Shown here piece after piece: positions 6,640 to 9,105 of a stretch of 9,105 nucleotides of DNA. Source of the DNA: Nitrospirota bacterium (GTDB taxonomy: Bacteria; Nitrospirota; 9FT-COMBO-42-15; HDB-SIOI813); assembly GCA_016214375.1 (NCBI GenBank), contig JACROQ010000096.1:1-9105 (forward strand), in the 5' to 3' direction. The notes beneath the pieces were generated by a model. It was not told the DNA's origin. It saw only the letters and a program-made list of their open reading frames with translations, and did no database searches. Every line of letters begins with the position of its first letter. Position 1 is the stretch's first letter. A program made the position numbers and the translations under genes.

Positions 6640-7698
6640 ATGAAGAAGAGGGTTATGGGTGGATTAATTTTTCTGATCTCAATCTTGCTCTTAAATGGGC
6701 AGAGTGGTCATGCCTTTGAACTCAAGGGATTTGGCAGCGCCTCATTCACAAAGAGCATAGATGGTGCTGATGAGTTTCGAAATGGCGACTTTGCCATTGG
6801 TGCAGTGGACCTCTACCTTGCCGAGTCGCTGGATGACATAGAAGTCCTGTCGGAGATTGTTATAGAAAGTGGAGGTGTTGACTTAGAAAGGTTTACCATC
6901 GGATATACCTTCAGTGATGCCCTGAAAGTTCGGGTAGGACGGTTCCATACCCCGCTCGGTTTCTGGAATACCTCCTATCATCATGGCGTACAGCTCCAGC
7001 CGACAATCGATAGACCGGAATTCCTGAAGTTCGAGGATGACGGCGGTATCCTGCCTGTCCATATTGTGGGGGGCTATCTTTCTGGGAGCGCCAGCACAGC
7101 AGTGGGGACAGTGGAATATGGGGCCATGATAGGTAATGGGCCTAAGATCACGTTAGAAGGGAGCGCGATTGTACTCGATCCGAACAATACGGAAGACAAT
7201 AACATCGGGAAGGCCGTTGCCTTTAATGCGGCCATATCCCCGGCGATGGTGCAAGGGCTTAAAATCGGGGTGTCAGGACATATCGCAGAGGTTAGTAGTG
7301 AAGCTCCGGTGGCTCCTGCTGTAACAGTAGATCAGACGATATGGAATGCATCCCTGATTTACGCAATAAGCAATATAGACTTTATGGGAGAGTACTTCTT
7401 GATAAAGGATAAAGAGGAGGCGACATCAGATTCCTTTACAAATAGCGCCTATTATGGCCTCATCCAATATACCTATAAGGAGAAATGGGTCCCCTATATT
7501 TTGTGGGAGCATCAGTCGGTTAAGGAGAACGATCCATACCTGATTTTACTCGGAAAGAACTTTGATAACACTGAATCTATGTTAGGGCTCAGGTATAACA
7601 TAAACTATAGGAGTTCCGTTAAAGTGGAAGGAAGGGCCGTTAAACAGGATAATGATAACTGGAACGAATATGCAGTTCAATGGGCGCTTGCATTCTAA
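6640..7698 (+). CDS. Porin-like outer-membrane beta-barrel protein
   Basis: A secreted 352-aa protein. Residues 1-25 form a Sec signal peptide (MKKR, hydrophobic GGLIFLISILLLNG, cleavage after GHA). The mature part begins FELKGFGSASFTKS, as many barrel proteins do, and has alternating beta-strand-like segments throughout, few cysteines and a terminal strand EYAVQWALAF ending in Phe, the usual recognition signal for barrel assembly by BAM. The segment RVGRFHTPLGFWN (98-110), followed by HHGVQLQPTIDRPEF, resembles a conserved stretch in uncharacterised porin-like proteins and phosphate-selective porin (OprO/P) relatives. I am confident of the barrel and location but not of the solute. It lies 58 bp before a PstS-like gene in the same direction with a hairpin between, suggesting one transcript. 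Codon composition is more AT-rich than in the pump gene. Confidence 0.75.
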   Translation: MKKRVMGGLIFLISILLLNGQSGHAFELKGFGSASFTKSIDGADEFRNGDFAIGAVDLYLAESLDDIEVLSEIVIESGGVDLERFTIGYTFSDALKVRVGRFHTPLGFWNTSYHHGVQLQPTIDRPEFLKFEDDGGILPVHIVGGYLSGSASTAVGTVEYGAMIGNGPKITLEGSAIVLDPNNTEDNNIGKAVAFNAAISPAMVQGLKIGVSGHIAEVSSEAPVAPAVTVDQTIWNASLIYAISNIDFMGEYFLIKDKEEATSDSFTNSAYYGLIQYTYKEKWVPYILWEHQSVKENDPYLILLGKNFDNTESMLGLRYNINYRSSVKVEGRAVKQDNDNWNEYAVQWALAF

Positions 7699-7727
7699 TT
7701 TGAGATTCGAAATTTCAAATCTCAAAT
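7698..7727. repeat. Intercistronic hairpin between porin-like and PstS-like genes
   Basis: ATTTGAGATT (7698-7707) pairs exactly with AATCTCAAAT (7718-7727). Inside, after a C/A mismatch, GAAATTTC (7709-7716) is itself palindromic. It begins on the last base of the porin stop codon. AT-rich hairpins like this can protect an upstream message from 3' decay, which would favour porin over binding protein. No T-tract follows, so full termination is unlikely. Confidence 0.7.
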
Positions 7728-7756
7728 CGTAAACGTAACAAATAGGAGGTAGGGAT

Positions 7757-8203
7757 ATGAACAATATGGTGAAATGGGGGGGAATGGTTGGGGTTATGGT
7801 GTTACTGCTGTGGGGTAATGCCTATGCCATGGCCAGGGAACTCGCTATCGTCTCTAATAAGGATTTTCCGTCAAATGCTGTCACTGCCGCAAGGGTCAAA
7901 GAGATCTATCTTGGGGAAAAGATGACCGAGGGGAGTGTTAAGATAAAACCTATGGAGCACAATGACGAGGTGTTAAAAAAGAGATTCATAGAGAAGATTA
8001 TGGGGAGTTCCATAGATGGGTACAAGGCCTACTGGATCAAGAAATTCTTCCAGGAAGGGATTACACCACCCACGAACAAGGCATCTTCTGCAGATGTGCT
8101 CCAATCGGTTGCTCAGACCAGCGGCGGCATAGGTTATGTGTGGGCAGATGAGGTTAAGGGGGACGGCGTTAAGGTGCTGTTGAAGGTAGAAGTGGGAAAT
8201 TAA
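7757..8203 (+). CDS. Small PstS-like phosphate-binding-domain protein
   Basis: A 148-aa exported protein with a signal peptide (hydrophobic WGGMVGVMVLLLWGNAYAMA, cleavage after about residue 24 or 26). The mature part matches the short PBP-like domain found in 'phosphate ABC transporter substrate-binding' relatives: REIYLGE-type motif VKEIYLGEKM (48-56), RFIEKIMGSSIDGYKAYWIKKFFQEGITPP (76-105; family 'F......s...y..yW....F.g...P') and SVAQTSGGIGYVWADE (117-132; family 'V..t.GaIGYv'). It is about half the length of true PstS, so it is probably a single-lobe or accessory binding protein rather than the receptor of a Pst transporter; no pstCAB genes are nearby. AGGAGG (7744-7749) sits 7 nt before the ATG. 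Its place behind a porin-like gene fits a shared anion-related role, which is inference. Confidence 0.8.
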   Translation: MNNMVKWGGMVGVMVLLLWGNAYAMARELAIVSNKDFPSNAVTAARVKEIYLGEKMTEGSVKIKPMEHNDEVLKKRFIEKIMGSSIDGYKAYWIKKFFQEGITPPTNKASSADVLQSVAQTSGGIGYVWADEVKGDGVKVLLKVEVGN

Positions 8204-8207
8204 GGAT

Positions 8208-8366
8208 GACGGCTTCGTAAAAAGCGGGGTACCCATTGCTACGAAGTAAATGCAATGGGTCGTGCGGCGTTGCGCTGCATCCTTCGTCATTGCGGCGTAC
8301 CTAAAAAGTACGCCTCACTCCTCAGGATTTGCGCGCCTTGCATATGGAGCTTTTTACGAAGCCGTC
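8208..8366. mobile_element. 159-bp element with perfect 18-bp terminal inverted repeats (MITE/REP-like)
   Basis: The ends are GACGGCTTCGTAAAAAGC (8208-8225) and its exact reverse complement (8349-8366). Internal hairpins are ACCCATTGC/GCAATGGGT (8231-8239, 8252-8260) and GGCGTAC/GTACGCC (8294-8300, 8308-8314). It starts 4 bp after the PstS-like stop codon and lies between convergent genes, where its stems could end transcription from both sides. There is no coding capacity. Near-identical sequences, as I recall, recur in deltaproteobacterial genomes. No target duplication is seen. The ends differ from those of the 1725-1889 element but share the AAAAAG core. Confidence 0.78.
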
Positions 8367-8375
8367 CGCTGACGA

Positions 8376-8394
8376 GACTTTTTGCGAGGCTGTC
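8376..8394. repeat. Degenerate extra copy of the right TIR, overlapping the radical SAM stop codon
   Basis: GACTTTTTGCGAGGCTGTC matches the right end of the 8208-8366 element (flanking GAGCTTTTTACGAAGCCGTC) at most positions, with transitions at three or four sites. Its last two bases fall in the minus-strand TGA stop (8393-8395). It may be the end of an older copy into which or beside which the present one inserted. Confidence 0.5.
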
Positions 8395-9105
8395 AAGGAT
8401 AGGCCTCTGAAGGGAGAGAGGTGATCTCCTGAACCTTTCCGGCAATAAAGTTTAGTTCATCCTCAGAGAGTGGGGTGACATCATCCTCAGCAGGCGGTCT
8501 TGCAACAGTATATATCTGGACAAGCCGTATCCGGCCTCCACTCTCTATCAGCCTTTTAAGTAATTGGCAGTAGCGCTCTATCTCATCTCCCTGCGGAGGC
8601 TGGTTGTTGATCCTGTTAAAGCAGCTCTGGATGACGAGGGGGTGTCTCTGCGCCGTAGCGATTAAATTTCGGACGATATCGCCAAAGGGGATATGGGTCC
8701 GTGAGACCTTCCTGTAGCAGACGTCACTCCCTGCATCGAGCTTTGCCCAGACCTCTCCATTGTTCTGATACAGGATATCCAGTGCATCCTGGACCTTTGG
8801 GCGGTTGAGGCCGGAGGCATTGGTTATCAAGATGACTTTTATATCCCCGTAACACCCTTTCCTGACCTTCAATATCTCTTCGATCACCTCGTAGAAGCAG
8901 GGGACCATCGTAGGCTCACCGTCTCCCGATATGGCTATGTCCGATAGATGCCTTAGTTCAGCGGGTATCTTGTCAAAGGGGGGGAGAGAAAAGATCCTTC
9001 CTGTCTTAACGAGGTCTAAGGTCTCTTTTAACTCACGGGAGATCCGGGGGATGTCGCCAGGAAAAGGGGACAGATTTATTTTCCCGTCAAGGGAAAATAA
9101 ATCTG
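8393..9105 (-). CDS. Radical SAM protein, C-terminal part (5' end outside window)
   Basis: The frame on the minus strand is open from the right edge to a TGA at 8393-8395, giving about 237 residues; the ATG at 8908 is internal, since conserved sequence continues upstream of it. DIAISGDGEPTMVPCFYEVIEEI is the radical SAM strand with the SAM-binding GxGEPT motif. Further on are ILITNASGL, WAKLDAGSD (the 'KLDAG' strand), VIQSCFNRINNQPP and LVQIYTVARPPAEDDVTPLS, all as seen in a family of uncharacterised radical SAM enzymes. The CxxxCxxC motif for the 4Fe-4S cluster is not within the window and should lie not far upstream. The reaction is unknown; the KLDAG and TNGS-like features resemble TYW1/MoaA-type folds but do not identify a substrate. 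A palindrome encoding LDGKINLSPF-like residues sits in the visible N-terminal part. It converges on the PstS-like gene across a repeat. Confidence 0.85.
   Translation of the reverse strand, partial: DLFSLDGKINLSPFPGDIPRISRELKETLDLVKTGRIFSLPPFDKIPAELRHLSDIAISGDGEPTMVPCFYEVIEEILKVRKGCYGDIKVILITNASGLNRPKVQDALDILYQNNGEVWAKLDAGSDVCYRKVSRTHIPFGDIVRNLIATAQRHPLVIQSCFNRINNQPPQGDEIERYCQLLKRLIESGGRIRLVQIYTVARPPAEDDVTPLSEDELNFIAGKVQEITSLPSEAYP
9071..9105. repeat. Perfect 15-bp palindrome inside the radical SAM frame (GGGGACA-type)
   Basis: CAGATTTATTTTCCC (9071-9085) and its exact reverse complement (9091-9105) flank a 5-nt loop, GTCAA. The arm is preceded by AAAAGGGGA (9062-9070), so the symmetry may extend past the window edge. 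It resembles in style the GGGACA palindrome at 5216-5260. It is read through in frame on the minus strand, with no stop. Confidence 0.75.

Noticed and set aside
7698..7727. Rho-independent terminator after the porin-like gene.
   Set aside because: The hairpin is AT-rich and no T-tract follows; the next gene is close with a good ribosome site, so an intercistronic stabilising hairpin fits better.

Overview
This window looks like chromosome from a Gram-negative bacterium with an outer membrane. The evidence is an RND pump with its periplasmic adaptor, a signal-peptide-bearing beta-barrel protein ending in phenylalanine, and a small periplasmic binding protein. Several kinds of short palindromic repeat lie between genes. 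From memory, such repeats are common in Desulfobacterota/Nitrospirota-type genomes, so a lineage of that kind is my guess, but nothing here proves the taxonomy. There are no rRNA or tRNA genes, CRISPR arrays or complete transposase genes.

Layout, left to right. The 3' part of an inositol-monophosphatase-like gene (3-476) is followed by an imperfect palindromic repeat (481-600). Next come a periplasmic adaptor (642-1724) and an RND inner-membrane pump (1903-4992). They are separated by a 165-bp element with perfect 18-bp inverted ends (1725-1889), which stops 13 bp before the pump start codon. A good sigma70-like promoter (5001-5029) then reads into a cyclophilin-type peptidyl-prolyl isomerase gene. 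That gene is cut off after its FHR motif by a perfect 19-bp palindrome (5216-5260). Just beyond lies a 23-codon fragment resembling the N-terminus of a RelE/ParE toxin (5247-5318). An AI-2E family membrane protein follows (5420-6427), then a signal-peptide-bearing porin-like protein (6640-7698) and a small PstS-like phosphate-binding-domain protein (7757-8203), which look co-transcribed. A second 18-bp-TIR element (8208-8366) fills the convergent gap before a radical SAM gene on the minus strand (8393 to beyond 9105), whose 5' part is outside the window.

How the genes work together. The adaptor and pump form two parts of a tripartite efflux system; the outer membrane channel is not here. The porin-like and PstS-like proteins may form an outer-membrane and periplasmic pair for phosphate or another oxyanion, but this is inferred from family and neighbourhood only. 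The other genes have no obvious link.

I do not see a convincing new multi-gene system. The unusual content is the repeat load: at least four types of palindromic or TIR-bounded short element, two of them (GGGACA-type palindromes at 5216-5260 and 9071-9105) lying inside coding sequence. One appears to have broken its gene, while the other is read through in frame.
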